From Alphaproteobacteria bacterium (GTDB lineage: Bacteria; Pseudomonadota; Alphaproteobacteria; Rhizobiales; Aestuariivirgaceae): a stretch of DNA of 5,356 bases. The position numbers and the translations under genes are program-made. Below, piece by piece: positions 4,976 through 5,356 of the stretch. The notes below the pieces were generated by a model. That model saw only the letters and a list, made by a program, of their open reading frames with translations, searched no databases and was not told where the DNA came from. Position 1 is the first letter of the stretch, and every line of letters starts with the position of its first letter. The stretch spans positions 1 to 5,356 of the forward strand of contig JAHEJE010000209.1 of assembly GCA_024639035.1 (NCBI GenBank), read 5' to 3'.

Positions 4976-5152
4976 TCAGTCCGACTTGCTGGCCGCCTTC
5001 TTTTTGGCAGGTTTCTTTGTCTTCGGCTTTCCCGGGCCTTCGACGACCTGGACCGACGATACAAAAGCGCCACTGGCGTTGCGAACATTGGTCGGCCGAT
5101 TGTACACGTGCAATCGGATGTCGCGGGCGATTTTCTTGGTTTTGCTGGGCAC
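4976..5152 (-). CDS. Small basic protein with lysine/alanine-rich tail, function unknown
   Basis: A 58-residue protein starting with GTG. The N-terminal part is basic (PSKTKKIARDIRLHVYNR), followed by a stretch of alternating hydrophobic residues that looks like beta strands (residues 30-38, FVSSVQVVE). The last 17 residues (KPKTKKPAKKKAASKSD) are a Lys/Ala/Pro tail like those of histone-like and RNA-binding proteins. An in-frame TGA two codons upstream fixes the start at or after 5152, and GGAG (5162-5165) stands 9 bases ahead of the GTG. The overlapping frames give no comparable protein. The lysine tail makes nucleic-acid binding a reasonable guess but not more. It lies 74 bases upstream of merF on the same strand and could share its transcript. 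It is not similar to any metal-resistance protein that I know. Confidence 0.65.
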   Translation of the reverse strand: MPSKTKKIARDIRLHVYNRPTNVRNASGAFVSSVQVVEGPGKPKTKKPAKKKAASKSD

Positions 5153-5177
5153 GGATCATGTCTCCATCGACTAAAAC

Positions 5178-5206
5178 TGCTCTGGAGTTTGCGCCCAGGA
5201 TGTCAA
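5178..5206 (-). promoter_or_regulatory. Possible promoter of the small basic protein gene
   Basis: A perfect TTGACA lies on the - strand at 5206-5201. With a 17-base spacer the -10 would be AGAGCA (5183-5178), a poor match, so the call rests mainly on the -35 element and its place 50 bases before the GTG. A dyad TCAAC-N5-GTTGA (5203-5217) overlaps it and could be an operator. Confidence 0.3.
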
Positions 5207-5217
5207 CAAATGGTTGA

Positions 5218-5356
5218 TTGCTGCCGCGAGGTGCCCTCCGCGTGGCCAGCCTGCATGCTCCCGGGGGCTGGGCTGCAACGGCCAATCCGGCTCAATTACG
5301 CTTTGCATCGTTGCGGATTACACTCCTATTGCGCTAGGGTCAGGACTCATTAATTA
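5218..5356. other. Right-hand end without a convincing gene
   Basis: No frame here has protein-like composition or a supported start. The stretch turns from GC-rich (to about 5290) to AT-rich at the end (TTAATTA). On the + strand TTGCGG (5311-5316) and CTAGGG (5334-5339), 17 bases apart, could be a weak rightward promoter for a gene beyond the window. Confidence 0.3.

Noticed and set aside
4932..5285. A 117-residue - strand frame overlapping the small basic protein
   Set aside because: Arg/Gln-rich without pattern. The frame starting with GTG at 5152 has a ribosome binding site, a beta-like stretch and a coherent lysine tail.
1..5356. CRISPR arrays, tRNA and rRNA genes
   Set aside because: No regularly spaced repeats and no cloverleaf or rRNA-like stretches were seen on reading the window.

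Overview
The window looks like chromosomal DNA from a GC-rich alphaproteobacterium, perhaps Rhodospirillales-like. This rests on codon use, the style of the MaeB-type malic enzyme, the class 1b S-adenosylmethionine decarboxylase and GGAG-type ribosome binding sites. The class is an inference and the genus cannot be told from this sequence.

Left part (1-1505, + strand): the 3' half of maeB (NADP-dependent malic enzyme with a C-terminal phosphotransacetylase-like domain) is followed, with a 4-base GTGA overlap, by a small three-helix membrane protein of unknown function. A short hairpin with a GCAA loop (1505-1533) sits between this pair and the convergent gene to its right.

Middle part (1537-3723, - strand): two genes read leftwards. 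The first encodes a 134-residue protein with a tryptophan/proline-rich centre between two probable helical ends. After a perfect 13-bp GC hairpin, the second encodes a 556-residue cobalamin-binding radical SAM enzyme with a clear CxxxCxxC cluster motif. The Trp/Pro protein carries three copies of a VDPxPxEW-like motif. The pair is the most unusual thing in the window: an enzyme of unknown substrate next to a low-complexity, aromatic-rich protein that could be its partner or substrate. That link is only a hypothesis.

Right-middle (3724-4440): an AT-rich divergent control region with two palindromes centred 20 bp apart leads into speD (+ strand), a proenzyme S-adenosylmethionine decarboxylase with all key residues and an extra N-terminal stretch of about 45-48 residues. 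No spermidine synthase is in the window.

Right part (4495-5152, - strand): a small lysine-tailed basic protein (GTG start, 58 residues), then a MerF-like mercury transporter that is translationally coupled (ATGA overlap) to a 12-cysteine GDCCVxC protein. The MerF copy lacks the usual C-terminal cysteine pair, while the coupled protein ends in a Cys-Cys pair. Together they look like a compact mercury or thiophilic-metal uptake/handling unit, with no MerR or MerA in view. The last 200 bases (5153-5356) hold no convincing gene; they contain a possible promoter for the basic protein and become AT-rich at the very end.
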